From contig JAJDOD010000023.1 in the NCBI GenBank assembly GCA_022340315.1, forward strand, positions 1 to 44,408: a DNA stretch of 44,408 nucleotides. Reading direction: 5' to 3'. Shown here piece by piece: positions 16,421 to 25,475 of this stretch. Position 1 is the first letter of the stretch, and each line of letters opens with the position of its first letter. The notes below the pieces were generated by a model. That model worked only from the letters and a program-made list of their open reading frames with translations. It searched no databases and was not told the origin of the DNA. Origin of the DNA: Silicimonas sp. Its GTDB lineage: Bacteria; Pseudomonadota; Alphaproteobacteria; Rhodobacterales; Rhodobacteraceae. The position numbers and the translations under genes are program-made.

Positions 16421-16951
16421 ATGTCGTGGACGGACGAACGGGTTGAAACGCTGAAGAAGATGTGGGCCGAAGGACAATCGGCCAGCCAGATCGCCAAGGA
16501 ACTTGGCGGCGTGACCCGGAATGCCGTGATCGGCAAGGTGCATCGCCTTGGACTATCGAACCGCGCGGGGTCCTCAGCCCCGGCGCCCGAGAAAAAACCG
16601 GCGAAGGACGCGCCCAAGAAAGCGGCGGCCAAGCTTGCTGAAAAGGTTGTGGAAGTGACCGTAACCCCGAGAAAGCCGATCGTGCCTGCCGGCCAGCCCC
16701 TGCCGCCGCAGCCCTCGGCGAACGAAATCAGCCCCGAAGCCCTCGCCACCGTGCGCGAGGTCGAGAAGGGCGCGAAGCGCATCAGCCTGATGGAGTTGAC
16801 CGAGCGGACCTGCAAATGGCCCATCGGCGACCCCGCGACGGATGACTTCTGGTTCTGCGGCCTCGCCGTGCAGCAGGGCAAGCCCTATTGCGAAGCGCAT
16901 GTGGGCGTGGCCTTCCAGCCGATGTCGAACCGGCGGGATCGCCGGCGATAG
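16421..16951 (+). CDS. gcrA: GcrA cell-cycle transcription factor
   Basis: A 176-residue GcrA protein. In Caulobacter GcrA binds sigma-70 RNA polymerase and activates promoters with CcrM-methylated GANTC sites. The N-terminal helix-turn-helix is unmistakable (MSWTDERVETLKKMWAEGQS, then QIAKELGG and RNAVIGKVHRLGLSNR, residues 1-48). An alanine/lysine/proline-rich linker (about 50-105) follows. The sigma-interacting C-terminal block (about 125-176) contains RTCKWPIGDP, DFWFCG, GKPYCEAHVGVAFQP. Length is normal. It is divergent from the Lin0512 pair. GcrA limits the taxonomy to alphaproteobacteria. Confidence 0.96.
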   Translation: MSWTDERVETLKKMWAEGQSASQIAKELGGVTRNAVIGKVHRLGLSNRAGSSAPAPEKKPAKDAPKKAAAKLAEKVVEVTVTPRKPIVPAGQPLPPQPSANEISPEALATVREVEKGAKRISLMELTERTCKWPIGDPATDDFWFCGLAVQQGKPYCEAHVGVAFQPMSNRRDRRR

Positions 16952-17097
16952 GGCGCTGGCAATGGGCGTTTCCTTAGGCTGAGGCGTCAAGTCGGCTTTG
17001 CGGGACGAGACAGACTATTATCTCCTCGCACCAGATAGGCCATGCCCCTTTCCAACTGTGCCAAGGCCAAGGTGGGGGCAAGGCAGGCTGTCGTTTG

Positions 17098-18123
17098 TCA
17101 AACTTTCGTCGGAACGTGCAGGCTGAGCAGTGCGCGCACCAGCCCGGCCTGTGTGCGCTGGCCGGTTTTATCGAACATCCGTCTAAGCTGGGTCCGCAAC
17201 GTCGTGACGCTGACGTCGAGGTTTCGGGCCGCTTCAGTCAAACGATGCCCGGCGACAAGTTCGTTCGCCAAGCGTAGCTGCGCGGGCGACAGGCTGAAGA
17301 CACTGCGCGCGTAGTTCAAACGTCGCTCCGCTGCCTCCGGTACATCGAATGTGATGAGAACCTCACCATCTTCGATAAAGACCCAACAGAAAAGCGGCGC
17401 ACCCTCATCCGTTTCGCCTAGTCGGACCGTGCGCAACCGGGCCATGGCGGCGAGTTTCTTGCGCGGACTGGCAATCTTAAGGTTATGTGCCCAATCCACC
17501 GCCGCGCGCAAATCTGCATCGCTGTCCCGGTTGCGCGCCCGCAAACGTGCAGGCCCGATCAGCAACTCGGGATGCGATGCGACCGCCGCGCGACCGGGTT
17601 CGTTGATCCAAAGAACCTCCATCGACGGACCAACCGAGATCACAGGGTCCGGCAGGTGATCGACAGTGCGTGCCATGACGACCACGGCAGCTATCTTCCA
17701 TTCGCCACCTATGCGATGAAAGATCTTCAACTCGCGCTGAAGGCCGGCCAGTTGGAAGTTCGGATCGTCGGTTGACGCAACCTGGTCGTAACTCGCCCAC
17801 GCCATGTCCGCGCCGACGACAATACTGATGTTGGAATATCGAACGGTGCCTTCCGCGCGCGAATCCATTCCGGCATCCGCCCCGCACGCCTTGACCGTCG
17901 AAATGATTTCGTCAGGCCCTGATGACACCCGCGTACCGACACCGGGCCAGCTGACCATGAAGCGGCTTTCCGGCGTGTCGATCCAAAAGGAACGCACGGC
18001 ATCGAAGTCTCGGCGCAGGAAGGCCTCGGTTTCCGCTTTCATGAGCGCAAGGATTTCGACTTGCTCGTGGCTCGCCGGATCGCCAGCTTTCGCCAAGTCC
18101 TGATATGAACCGGTGTAGCGCAT
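17098..18123 (-). CDS. NTF2-like/PAS/LuxR-HTH regulator
   Basis: A 341-residue three-part protein. Residues about 20-150 look like a SnoaL/NTF2-type cone (MKAETEAFLRRDFDAVRSFW ... RIGGEWKIAAVVVMAR). Residues about 153-260 have a PAS-like start (HLPDPVISVGPSMEVLWINEP). Residues about 273-336 are a LuxR/GerE helix-turn-helix (FSLSPAQLRLANELVAGHRL, then SVTTLRTQLRRMFDKTGQRT). NTF2 folds bind small ligands or mediate dimerisation, so this is probably a one-component transcription factor sensing a small molecule; neither ligand nor target is known. The 64-residue gene lies 20 bases upstream on the same strand, so they are probably one operon. Domain boundaries are estimates by eye. Confidence 0.75.
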   Translation of the reverse strand: MRYTGSYQDLAKAGDPASHEQVEILALMKAETEAFLRRDFDAVRSFWIDTPESRFMVSWPGVGTRVSSGPDEIISTVKACGADAGMDSRAEGTVRYSNISIVVGADMAWASYDQVASTDDPNFQLAGLQRELKIFHRIGGEWKIAAVVVMARTVDHLPDPVISVGPSMEVLWINEPGRAAVASHPELLIGPARLRARNRDSDADLRAAVDWAHNLKIASPRKKLAAMARLRTVRLGETDEGAPLFCWVFIEDGEVLITFDVPEAAERRLNYARSVFSLSPAQLRLANELVAGHRLTEAARNLDVSVTTLRTQLRRMFDKTGQRTQAGLVRALLSLHVPTKV

Positions 18124-18143
18124 TGATCCTATCCTAGACCATT

Positions 18144-18338
18144 TCAGCGGTATGCCGCACCAGATCTTCGGCGACGGAAGATCTCCGCCACCATTCGGGC
18201 AGTCTGGCGCAGGAGTGACATCGTCCAGCGCACGCCTTCACAGGCCTTGGCTATCCGATTTTGAAACCTGTGGTTCTCGGCCTCAATCCAATCGAATGTG
18301 TTGTGCGTTTGAGTGACGATTAGCGCGTTGATGTCCAT
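18144..18338 (-). CDS. small hypothetical protein, 64 residues
   Basis: Starts MDINALIVTQTHNTFDWIEA and ends in a very basic tail (AEIFRRRRSGAAYR). The start is fixed by a strong ribosome site, AAGGAGG, seven bases before the ATG at 18336-18338. The middle is amphipathic helix (ENHRFQNRIAKACEGVRWTM then SLLRQTARMVAEIF). I recognise no family. It is 20 bases upstream of the NTF2-PAS-LuxR regulator gene and likely co-transcribed, so it may be an accessory or target of that regulator. The leader contains two inverted repeats. Confidence 0.6.
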   Translation of the reverse strand: MDINALIVTQTHNTFDWIEAENHRFQNRIAKACEGVRWTMSLLRQTARMVAEIFRRRRSGAAYR

Positions 18339-18370
18339 TGCTGCCTCCTTACCGGGGATGCTGCCATTCT

Positions 18371-18413
18371 GACCCGCAAAGGCGGGTCGCGTTGTCATTT
18401 GAACGGATGACAA
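18371..18413 (-). promoter_or_regulatory. two inverted repeats in the leader of the small gene
   Basis: Hairpin A is GACCCGC-AAAG-GCGGGTC (18371-18388), 7-base arms with a 4-base loop, ending 33 bases upstream of the small gene's start codon. Dyad B is TTGTCAT-N8-ATGACAA (18392-18413), 7-base arms, just upstream of A. A may be an mRNA leader hairpin and B an operator, possibly for the LuxR-type regulator of the same operon. This is inference from position. Confidence 0.45.
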
Positions 18414-19091
18414 AAGCGGCTTTTTCGGTCGGGATGGCTAATGCGGCAATTGCTCCTCTCGGCTCAAATCCGACAAACGTAACCCCGAACAGCGCCAAAC
18501 GGACCATTTGCAGAAGCTTTCGTCCACATTTCTCATCCAGGATCGCTCACAACCGGCATCATGCGAGAGACGCGCCGTCTCTCTCTGCCACTTCTCTTTC
18601 ACGTCGCCGTCCCCGGTTTCGTTCACTCGCGAAGCTTTCGCTGCTTCTCGCTCCTGGAAGAACTGGGCGATATCGAATTCGAAGTCTGCATACTGCGGCC
18701 AAGGGCTCCTAACGGCCCGCAAATGCGGGACTACGGCGTTCGGGCTTCGCACAAGATTCCAGCCTTGCTTCTCGACGGCCGCGTTCGCCTGGCCTGAAGA
18801 CGCTGGCCAGTACGCGCGGGGTCACCCATCCGAAGACGGCCCTGCAATCCTTACCAGACCGTTAACCTTCCTTACCGAACGCACCCCGTTCCTGCCGCGC
18901 ATCCCGCGATACCGACGTCCCGCACCGACGTAATACCGACGTAATACCGACGTGATACCGACGTTGCGTTTTCGCCCCGAAACCCCGCATTTCAAGGCGT
19001 TTACCTTTGCTCTCGTTGCCGGCAACGCCCACCGCGCGCACGCGCCCTTAACCCTTTCCCCGCGCCCCCGAACCGGCTAAGAGCGTCGCCC
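18414..19091. other. gene-poor stretch before rimO
   Basis: About 680 bases without a gene I can defend. Several short frames exist on both strands (for example 18438-18752 on the minus strand, 104 codons), but none has a ribosome site or recognisable sequence. Homopolymer and codon patterns do not favour any frame. It contains an 11-bp phased repeat at 18911-18967. The last 120 bases should hold the rimO promoter. The region may be decayed coding DNA. Confidence 0.4.
18911..18967. repeat. five ACCGACG repeats, mostly at 11-bp spacing
   Basis: The word ACCGACG starts at 18911, 18924, 18935, 18946 and 18957, spacings 13, 11, 11 and 11. The last three units read ATACCGACGT with one variable base between. 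The 11-bp period is close to one DNA helical turn. The array ends about 125 bases upstream of the rimO start codon. It may be a slippage-generated tandem repeat or a set of phased protein-binding sites. Confidence 0.7.
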
Positions 19092-20447
19092 ATGAGCAAC
19101 CCGCCCGACCTCCGCCCAGATCTTGCCCGCGCGCAGGTGCCGGATACCCGCCGCGACGGCCAGCCCACCATCGGCATGGTCTCGCTCGGGTGCCCGAAAG
19201 CCCTTGTAGACAGTGAGAGAATCCTCACCCGCCTCCGTGCCGAGGGCTACGCGATCAGCCCCGATTACGCAGGCGCCGATGCCGTCATCGTCAACACCTG
19301 CGGCTTTCTCGACAGCGCCAAGGCCGAAAGCCTCGACGCCATCGGCGAGGCTCTTCGCGAGAATGGCAAGGTGCTGGTAACGGGCTGTCTCGGCGCCGAG
19401 CCCGACTACATCACCGGCGCTCACCCCAAGGTCCTCGCCGTCACCGGCCCGCACCAGTACGAACAGGTGCTCGATGCCGTCCACAAGGTGGTCCCGCCGG
19501 ACCCCGATCCGTTTGTCGATCTCTTGCCGGCAGCAGGCGTGAAACTCACGCCAAGGCATTACAGCTACTTGAAAATTTCCGAGGGCTGCAACCACAAGTG
19601 CAAGTTCTGCATCATCCCCGACATGCGCGGCAAACTGGTCTCGCGTCCCGAGAAAGCGATCCTGCGTGAAGCCGAGAGACTGGTCGACGCGGGCGTGAAG
19701 GAACTGCTCGTCATCAGCCAGGACACCTCGGCCTACGGCACCGACGTCAGGGACAGGGCGAACAAGTTCCCCATCCTGCCGCTTGCCCGGCAACTGGGCG
19801 AACTCGGTGCCTGGGTTCGGATGCACTATGTTTACCCCTACCCCCATGTACGCGATCTTGTCCCCCTCATGGCAGACGGGCTGGTGCTGCCTTATCTTGA
19901 CGTCCCCTTTCAGCACGCACATCCCGAGACGCTGAGACGAATGGCGCGACCGGCGGCGGCGGAAAAGACCCTGGACGAGATCGCCGCCTGGCGCGCGGTC
20001 TGTCCCGAGATCGCGATCCGCTCGACCTTTATCGTCGGCTATCCGGGTGAAACCGAACAGGAATTTCGCACCCTGCTCGATTGGATCTCGGAAGCCCGGC
20101 TGGATCGCGTGGGATGCTTCAAATACGAGAACGTCGCGGGAGCGCGGTCCAATGACCTGCCCGACCATGTTCCCGACGAGGTCAAGGACCAGCGCTGGAA
20201 CCGGTTCATGGAACGGGCGCGGGCCATCAGCGAGGCGAAGCTGGCGGCAAAGGTCGGCCAGCGTCTCGAGGTCATCGTGGACGAGGTCGACGGCACCGTA
20301 GCCACATGCCGGACAAAAGCGGATGCCCCGGATATTGACGGAAACCTGTTTATTGACGAGGGGTTCGAGACTCTGACGCCCGGCGATATCTTGAATGTAA
20401 AGGTTGACGAAGCCGGAGAATACGACCTGTGGGGCGCAAAAGTCTGA
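19092..20447 (+). CDS. rimO: ribosomal protein S12 methylthiotransferase
   Basis: A 451-residue radical-SAM enzyme that methylthiolates an aspartate of ribosomal protein S12. The N-terminal UPF0004 domain carries three cluster cysteines (C34 in [13 protein letters not shown]70 in [15 protein letters not shown]99 in VTGCLGAEP). The radical-SAM motif is CNHKCKFC (C166, C170, C173). A C-terminal TRAM domain (about 375-445) supplies substrate binding. '[10 protein letters not shown]' separates RimO from the tRNA enzyme MiaB. The next gene, a GntR regulator, starts 73 bases downstream on the same strand. Confidence 0.96.
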   Translation: MSNPPDLRPDLARAQVPDTRRDGQPTIGMVSLGCPKALVDSERILTRLRAEGYAISPDYAGADAVIVNTCGFLDSAKAESLDAIGEALRENGKVLVTGCLGAEPDYITGAHPKVLAVTGPHQYEQVLDAVHKVVPPDPDPFVDLLPAAGVKLTPRHYSYLKISEGCNHKCKFCIIPDMRGKLVSRPEKAILREAERLVDAGVKELLVISQDTSAYGTDVRDRANKFPILPLARQLGELGAWVRMHYVYPYPHVRDLVPLMADGLVLPYLDVPFQHAHPETLRRMARPAAAEKTLDEIAAWRAVCPEIAIRSTFIVGYPGETEQEFRTLLDWISEARLDRVGCFKYENVAGARSNDLPDHVPDEVKDQRWNRFMERARAISEAKLAAKVGQRLEVIVDEVDGTVATCRTKADAPDIDGNLFIDEGFETLTPGDILNVKVDEAGEYDLWGAKV

Positions 20448-20520
20448 TTGACAGATTGTCCCCTTGCGGACTTGCGAGATCTTCATAGCCTGTGCGACGA
20501 TTGCCGGACCAGGGGTCGCC

Positions 20521-21288
20521 ATGCCATTCGAGAGAATCCAGTCCGAAAAAGTCAGCCAGTTGGTCGTTCGCCAGATCGAGCTTCTGATCCTTCGCGGCAT
20601 TCTCCAGCCCGGCGAACGGCTGCCTTCCGAACGCGAGTTGTCCGAGCGGATGGGCGTATCGCGCCCCTCGCTGCGCGACGCCGTGGCGGCGCTTCAGGAA
20701 GCGGGCCTGCTGGTTTGCCGGGCAAACGCGGGAATTTTCGTGGCCGAAGTCCTCGGCTCGACCTTCTCGCCCGGCCTCATCCGGTTATTCGGAAAACATG
20801 AGGAGGCGGTGTTCGACTATCTCGATTTCCGCTGCGATCTTGAGGGGTTGGCCGCCGAACGCGCCGCCCGGCTGGGCTCGGAAAGCGACCTCGCCGTGGT
20901 CAACAACGCATTCGCGCGGATGGAAGCCGAGGACGGCAAGCGCACCCCGAAACACGAGGCCGATCTGGATGCCGCCTTCCATCTGGCCATTGTCGAGGCA
21001 AGTCACAACGTGGTCATGTTGCATATGATGCGCTCGATGTATGACCTTCTGCAGCAGGGGGTTTTCTACAACCGCAAGATCATGTTCCAGCAACGTACAA
21101 AGCGGTCGTCCCTGCTGGACCAGCATCGGGACATCAATGCAGCTATTCAGCTGCGGGACGCCGAAGCCGCCCGCAGGGCAATCGAGGACCACATCGCTTT
21201 CGTGCGAAATGCGCTCACCGATCAATTGAAGGCCGACAAGAACGAGACCATCGCCCGCAAGCGGCTCGCCTTTGAAAACCAGCGCTAG
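20521..21288 (+). CDS. GntR-family regulator, FadR/PdhR-like (FCD domain)
   Basis: A 255-residue regulator starting MPFERIQSEKVSQLVVRQIE; the ATG at 20521 has AGGGG upstream. A winged helix-turn-helix occupies about residues 8-75 (LQPGERLPSERELSERMGVS, then RPSLRDAVAALQEAGLL). The helical FCD effector domain (about 95-235) keeps likely metal-binding residues in DLDAAFHLAIVEASHN, DQHRDINAAI and AIEDHIAFVR. The sequence is closest in style to PdhR/LldR-type repressors of pyruvate, lactate or glycolate metabolism, but no such target gene is adjacent. Its 3' end overlaps the convergent FMN reductase gene by four bases. Confidence 0.88.
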   Translation: MPFERIQSEKVSQLVVRQIELLILRGILQPGERLPSERELSERMGVSRPSLRDAVAALQEAGLLVCRANAGIFVAEVLGSTFSPGLIRLFGKHEEAVFDYLDFRCDLEGLAAERAARLGSESDLAVVNNAFARMEAEDGKRTPKHEADLDAAFHLAIVEASHNVVMLHMMRSMYDLLQQGVFYNRKIMFQQRTKRSSLLDQHRDINAAIQLRDAEAARRAIEDHIAFVRNALTDQLKADKNETIARKRLAFENQR

Positions 21289-21815
21289 GCCGCCAGCGCG
21301 GCCAGCCTGTCCATCAAAGTCCGCAGCGTGTTCCGATAGCGATCCGAGACCAAACGGCCCTCCTCATCGAACTCCTTCGATGCACCGGCCACCATGACTT
21401 CGGGCCCGGTCAGCAATCTTGGCTGAAACGGGTTCAACGCCAGCCTCAAAGCATACTGCGTGCGCGCACCGCCGGTTCGCCCCGCGGCAGCCGACATGAT
21501 CGCCACCGGCTTGTCCTGCCAGGGCTTGCCCTCGACCCGGCTCACCCAGTCCAACGCGTTTTTCAGCCCGCCGGGAAAGGACTGATTGTATTCCGGCGAT
21601 GCGATCACAACCGCATCCGCCGCCACGATCTGATCGGCCAGCTTCTGCGCCGGTTCCGGAATGCCCGTCGCGTCTTCGTCGTCGCGGTTGTAGAGCGGCA
21701 TGTTCAGATCGGCCATCACGCACCCGCCCGACCAGAACCGCCCCGCCTCAAGCGCAAGCTTTGTGTTGTACGAGCCCTTGCGGAGCGAGCCGGAGATCAG
21801 AAGAAGTGTCGGCAA
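21285..21815 (-). CDS. NADPH-dependent FMN reductase family protein
   Basis: A 176-residue flavodoxin-fold oxidoreductase. The FMN phosphate loop is SGSLRKGSYN (residues 8-17). The second family motif is SPEYNQSFPGGLKNALDW (about 73-90). Members reduce FMN, quinones, azo dyes or chromate with NAD(P)H; the physiological acceptor is not evident here. Cytoplasmic, no signal peptide. It lies between the convergent GntR gene (4-base overlap of the ends) and pheA, which is upstream on the same strand. Confidence 0.9.
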   Translation of the reverse strand: MPTLLLISGSLRKGSYNTKLALEAGRFWSGGCVMADLNMPLYNRDDEDATGIPEPAQKLADQIVAADAVVIASPEYNQSFPGGLKNALDWVSRVEGKPWQDKPVAIMSAAAGRTGGARTQYALRLALNPFQPRLLTGPEVMVAGASKEFDEEGRLVSDRYRNTLRTLMDRLAALAA

Positions 21816-21872
21816 TTCGGTTCCTCAACTGGTGTTCGGCGAGACATAACCCGCTCGGTCCAAAGGGCAAAT

Positions 21873-22700
21873 TCAACGCCTGATCGCCGCCGGATAGGTG
21901 CCGAGAATGTGCAGCTCGGAGGTGAAGTAGTCCAACTCCTCCATCGCCAGCTGCACCGCCCGATCCTCGGGATGCCCGTCTATATCCGCGTAGAACTGCG
22001 TCGCGGTGAAATGCCCGTCCACCATGTAGCTTTCCAGCTTGGTCATGTTGACACCGTTCGTCGCGAACCCGCCCATCGCCTTGTAGAGCGCCGCGGGGAT
22101 GTTGCGGACACGGAAAACGAAGGTCGTCATCATGTCCTCGCCCCTGCGCGAGAAATCCGCCTCGGGAGCCATCACAAGGAAGCGCGTCGTGTTGTGATCC
22201 GCGTCCTCGACATGCCGCGCCAGCACGTCAAGCCCATAGACCTCGGCCGCAAGCTCCGAGGCCAGCGCCGCCTGCGAGCGGATACCCGCCTCGGCCACCT
22301 CGCGCGCGGCACGGGCATTGTCGGAACTGATCCGGCCCTGGATGCCGTTTTCACGCAGAAAGCGCGTGCATTGCGGCAAAAGGACAAGATGGCTGAACGC
22401 CTCCTTCACTTCGGAAAGCTCCGTTCCAGGCACGCCGAGCAGGTTGATGTGAACCCGCACGAAGGCCTCGTCGATGATGTGCAGCCCGCTTTCGGGCAAA
22501 AGCCTGTGAATGTCCGCGACGCGCCCATAGGTCGAATTTTCGACCGGAAGCATGGCCAGATCGGCACGTCCGTCACGTACCGCTTCGATAACATCCTCGA
22601 AAGTTCGGCACGCAAGAACCTCCATATCGGGACGCGTCTGGCGGCAAGCCTCGTGGCTATACGCCCCCGGTTCTCCCTGAAAAGCGATCGTTCCGGGCAT
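21873..22700 (-). CDS. pheA: prephenate dehydratase
   Basis: A 275-residue monofunctional enzyme converting prephenate to phenylpyruvate for phenylalanine synthesis. The start (22698-22700) is preceded by GGAGG. The catalytic domain runs from GEPGAYSHEA to the family motif HNTTRFLVM (about residues 170-180). A C-terminal ACT regulatory domain (about 195-270) follows with NGVNMTKLESYMVDG, whose LES corresponds to the ESRP-type phenylalanine site. There is no chorismate mutase domain, unlike E. coli PheA. It is divergent from the cytochrome c gene, an arrangement I believe to be common in Rhodobacterales. Confidence 0.95.
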   Translation of the reverse strand: MPGTIAFQGEPGAYSHEACRQTRPDMEVLACRTFEDVIEAVRDGRADLAMLPVENSTYGRVADIHRLLPESGLHIIDEAFVRVHINLLGVPGTELSEVKEAFSHLVLLPQCTRFLRENGIQGRISSDNARAAREVAEAGIRSQAALASELAAEVYGLDVLARHVEDADHNTTRFLVMAPEADFSRRGEDMMTTFVFRVRNIPAALYKAMGGFATNGVNMTKLESYMVDGHFTATQFYADIDGHPEDRAVQLAMEELDYFTSELHILGTYPAAIRR

Positions 22701-22813
22701 GCATTTCCTCCGGCGCTGCGGCAAAAAGGGCGATTGGTCGCGCCTCTTATCCCTTGAAGCCGGGCAAGGGAAGCGGATAGATAACCGCAAATTCGGGAAC
22801 GACTGGACGAGAT

Positions 22814-23335
22814 ATGTTCGACACGATGACAATGACGAAGCTGGTCGGAGGCTTCTGTGGCGCCTTTCTGATCTTTCTGCTCGGCGGCTTTGGCGCCGAG
22901 TTCATATATCACGAGGCCGAATCCCACGACGGCGAGCATCATCAGGCCTATTCGATCGAAACTGGCGGCGATGATCACGGCGGCGAAAGCGACGAACCCG
23001 AAGTACCATTCGCCGAGGTTCTCGCGGCGGCAGATGCAAGCGAAGGCCCCGGCGTTTTCCGCAAGTGCCAGTCCTGCCACAAGGTGGAAGATGGCGCGAA
23101 TGGCACCGGACCGAATCTTTTTGGCGTCGTCGGTCGCGATGTAGGCTCGGTTGGCGGGTTCGGCTATTCAGGCGCACTCAGCGAAGCTGCAGACGTCTGG
23201 ACACCCGAGAACCTGAACGCCTTCCTGACCAACCCCAAGGGCTTCGCTCCCGGCACCTCGATGAGCTTCTCGGGCCTGTCGAGCGTCGAGGATCGCGCCA
23301 ACCTCATTGCATGGCTTGAATCGAACGGCGGTTGA
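22814..23335 (+). CDS. membrane-anchored c-type cytochrome (CycM/cytochrome cy-like)
   Basis: A 173-residue protein with an uncleaved N-terminal membrane anchor (about residues 8-28, KLVGGFCGAFLIFLLGGFG), a His/Asp/Glu-rich linker (about 33-65) and a class I cytochrome c domain. The haem site is C85-Q-S-C-H89 and the likely sixth ligand is M150 (GTSMSFSG). This matches the anchored cytochromes that carry electrons from the bc1 complex to terminal oxidases in alphaproteobacteria. Start codons at residues 5 and 7 are alternatives. It is divergent from pheA; a good intrinsic terminator follows. Confidence 0.9.
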   Translation: MFDTMTMTKLVGGFCGAFLIFLLGGFGAEFIYHEAESHDGEHHQAYSIETGGDDHGGESDEPEVPFAEVLAAADASEGPGVFRKCQSCHKVEDGANGTGPNLFGVVGRDVGSVGGFGYSGALSEAADVWTPENLNAFLTNPKGFAPGTSMSFSGLSSVEDRANLIAWLESNGG

Positions 23336-23359
23336 TCGAGTTGGCAGGCCGGCAAGTTT

Positions 23360-23396
23360 CGGGCGGCGACCGCAACGGTCGGCGCCCGTTTTCTTT
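23360..23396 (+). terminator. intrinsic terminator after cytochrome c
   Basis: A stem of CGGGCG and GACCG pairing with CGGTC and CGCCCG around a 2x2 internal mismatch and a CAA loop, followed by GTTTTCTTT. It begins 25 bases after the cytochrome c stop codon. Geometry and T-tract fit a Rho-independent terminator. Confidence 0.75.
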
Positions 23397-23554
23397 GCCG
23401 TGCATCTTCAATTCGCCTTTCGACGGGGCGTGCGCGTGAAACACACGCGCGATCACACTCCGTTCAGCCCGATGGACGGTCGACAATCCGCAAGTTAGAT
23501 ACAAATTTAACAAGATGGGCGTATAAGCGCCCGCACCGGATGAGGAGCCTTTCG

Positions 23555-25462
23555 ATGTCGACACGCGCGATCTGCGTATCTGATCTTTGCTCGCATGTTT
23601 CGTCCACGAAGAAGACCCTTGCGGCGGGAGCGCTTTGCATCGCCTCGCTTCTCTCACTTCCGGGCCTCGCGAATGCCGAAAGCCACGAAACGGTGATCGA
23701 GAGCCACGCCTACTCGAACTTCGGCTCACCGAAATACGACGCCGGCTTTGCACACCTCGACTATGTCAACCCGGACGCCCCCAAGGGTGGCGAGTTCTCG
23801 ACCTGGGCGCAGGGCAACTTCGACAGCTTCAATCCCTGGACGCGCAAGGGCGTGGCCGCTTTCCCCTATGGCGATACCGAATCCATCCTCGGCGGAACCG
23901 CCGACGATGTTTACGGTGTCTATTGCTATCTCTGCACGACGATGGAGTACCCAGAATCGCTGGACTGGGTGATTTTCAACCTGCGCGACGACGTCACCTT
24001 CTCCGACGGTTCGGGCATGACGGCCGAGGATGCGAAGTTCACCTTTGACTACTTCATGGAACAGGGCCTGCCCGAGTTCGTCGCGCGGGTCTCGGCCTAT
24101 GTGACCTCGGTCGAAGTTCTGGACCGCTACCGGATCAAGTACAACTTCTCGCCCGACGCTCCGCGCCGCGAAGTCATACAGTTCGGCGGCGGCCTCCCCA
24201 TCCTGTCGAAGTCATGGATCGAGGAACGCGAAAAGCGCCTCGACGAATCCACGCTCGAACCCTTCATGGGCACAGGGCCTTATATAATCCAGAGCTACGA
24301 CACCGGTCGCCAGATCATTTACGGACGCAACCTGAACTGGTGGGGGGCCGATCATCCGCTGAATGTGGGACGCTATAACTTCGATACGATCCGGATCGAG
24401 TACTTCTCCGACAGCACCGCCGCGCTGGAAGCGTTCAAGGCGGGCGAGTTCATGTTCAAGAACGAGAACTCCTCGAAGGACTGGGCCACGCAGTACGATT
24501 TTCCGAAGGTGCAAAGCGGTTACGTCAAGGCTGTCGAATTGCCGGACGGAAATATCGGAACTGCACAATCCTGGGTGTTCAACCTGCGCCGTGGCGCCTG
24601 GCAGGACGCACGGGTGCGCGAGGCCGTGCGGCTGATGTTCAACTTTGAATGGTCGAACGACACGCTGTTCTACGGGCTCTACGAACGGGTCAACTCGTTC
24701 TGGGAGAACTCCGACCTCGAAGCAACGGGCACTCCGTCGGAAGGCGAGAAGGCCATACTTGAACCGCTCGTGGCCGAAGGCCTCCTGTCGGAGGATATCC
24801 TGACTGCGGAAGCCGTCATGGCGCCCACCAGCGGGAACAGAAACTTCGACCGCCGGAACCTGCGCGCGGCTTCGGCCCTTCTGGAAGAAGCGGGCTGGAG
24901 CATCGGGGATGACGGCGTCCGCCGGAAAGACGGGGTTGAGCTGACGATGGACGTGCTCAGCTTTTCGCCTGCCTTCGATCGCATCATCAATCCATTCGTC
25001 GAGAACCTGGTCCGCCTCGGGGTCAAGGCCAAGCTCGACCGCGTGGATATTGCCCAGTACCAGGAACGCCGCCGCACCGGCGACTGGGACATCGTGAACC
25101 ACACCTTCGGCATGACTTTCGAACCGGGAGACGCCCTGAAGCAGTGGTACGCCTCGATCACGGCCGAGGACAGTTCGCGCAACCTGATGGCGCTGCGCGA
25201 CCCCGCGGTGGACAAGCTGATCGACGTGGTGGTGGCAGCCGAGACGCTGGACGACCTGAAAACCGCAACCCGCGCCCTCGACCGCGTGCTTCGCGCCTAT
25301 GGCTTCTGGGTGCCGCAGTGGTTCAAGGACGTGCACACCGTCGCCTACTATGACCTGTACCGGCATCCAGAACCGTTGCCCCCCTACGACATAGGCGTTC
25401 AGGATCTCTGGTGGTACGATGCCGAGGCCGCCGACCGGCTGAAGGCAGCCGGCGCGTTCTGA
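23555..25462 (+). CDS. yejA: peptide ABC transporter substrate-binding protein (YejA-like)
   Basis: A 635-residue periplasmic binding protein of the SBP_bac_5 family. The start at 23555 is preferred over 23540 because GAGGAG is seven bases upstream of it. A long signal peptide ends near SLPGLANA (about residues 24-42). The mature part begins with [32 protein letters not shown] and [11 protein letters not shown], typical of YejA, the binding protein of the microcin C/oligopeptide importer. It is the first gene of yejABEF, with permease genes 13 bases downstream. A GGGCG/CGCCC hairpin (23517-23532) sits in the leader. In rhizobia and Brucella such systems import antimicrobial peptides. Confidence 0.93.
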   Translation: MSTRAICVSDLCSHVSSTKKTLAAGALCIASLLSLPGLANAESHETVIESHAYSNFGSPKYDAGFAHLDYVNPDAPKGGEFSTWAQGNFDSFNPWTRKGVAAFPYGDTESILGGTADDVYGVYCYLCTTMEYPESLDWVIFNLRDDVTFSDGSGMTAEDAKFTFDYFMEQGLPEFVARVSAYVTSVEVLDRYRIKYNFSPDAPRREVIQFGGGLPILSKSWIEEREKRLDESTLEPFMGTGPYIIQSYDTGRQIIYGRNLNWWGADHPLNVGRYNFDTIRIEYFSDSTAALEAFKAGEFMFKNENSSKDWATQYDFPKVQSGYVKAVELPDGNIGTAQSWVFNLRRGAWQDARVREAVRLMFNFEWSNDTLFYGLYERVNSFWENSDLEATGTPSEGEKAILEPLVAEGLLSEDILTAEAVMAPTSGNRNFDRRNLRAASALLEEAGWSIGDDGVRRKDGVELTMDVLSFSPAFDRIINPFVENLVRLGVKAKLDRVDIAQYQERRRTGDWDIVNHTFGMTFEPGDALKQWYASITAEDSSRNLMALRDPAVDKLIDVVVAAETLDDLKTATRALDRVLRAYGFWVPQWFKDVHTVAYYDLYRHPEPLPPYDIGVQDLWWYDAEAADRLKAAGAF

Positions 25463-25475
25463 GGAACCTGGGACG

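Noticed and set aside
16952-17097. Search for a tRNA or small RNA between gcrA and the LuxR-type gene
   Set aside because: No cloverleaf, no CCA-end pattern and no strong hairpin was found.
18438-18752. Minus-strand 104-codon frame in the gene-poor stretch
   Set aside because: No ribosome site, no recognised family, and overlapping frames of similar length on the other strand; it could be decayed sequence.
18858-18875. GTTAACC followed by TTACC as a possible CtrA box
   Set aside because: The second half-site matches poorly and it is more than 200 bases from the next gene.
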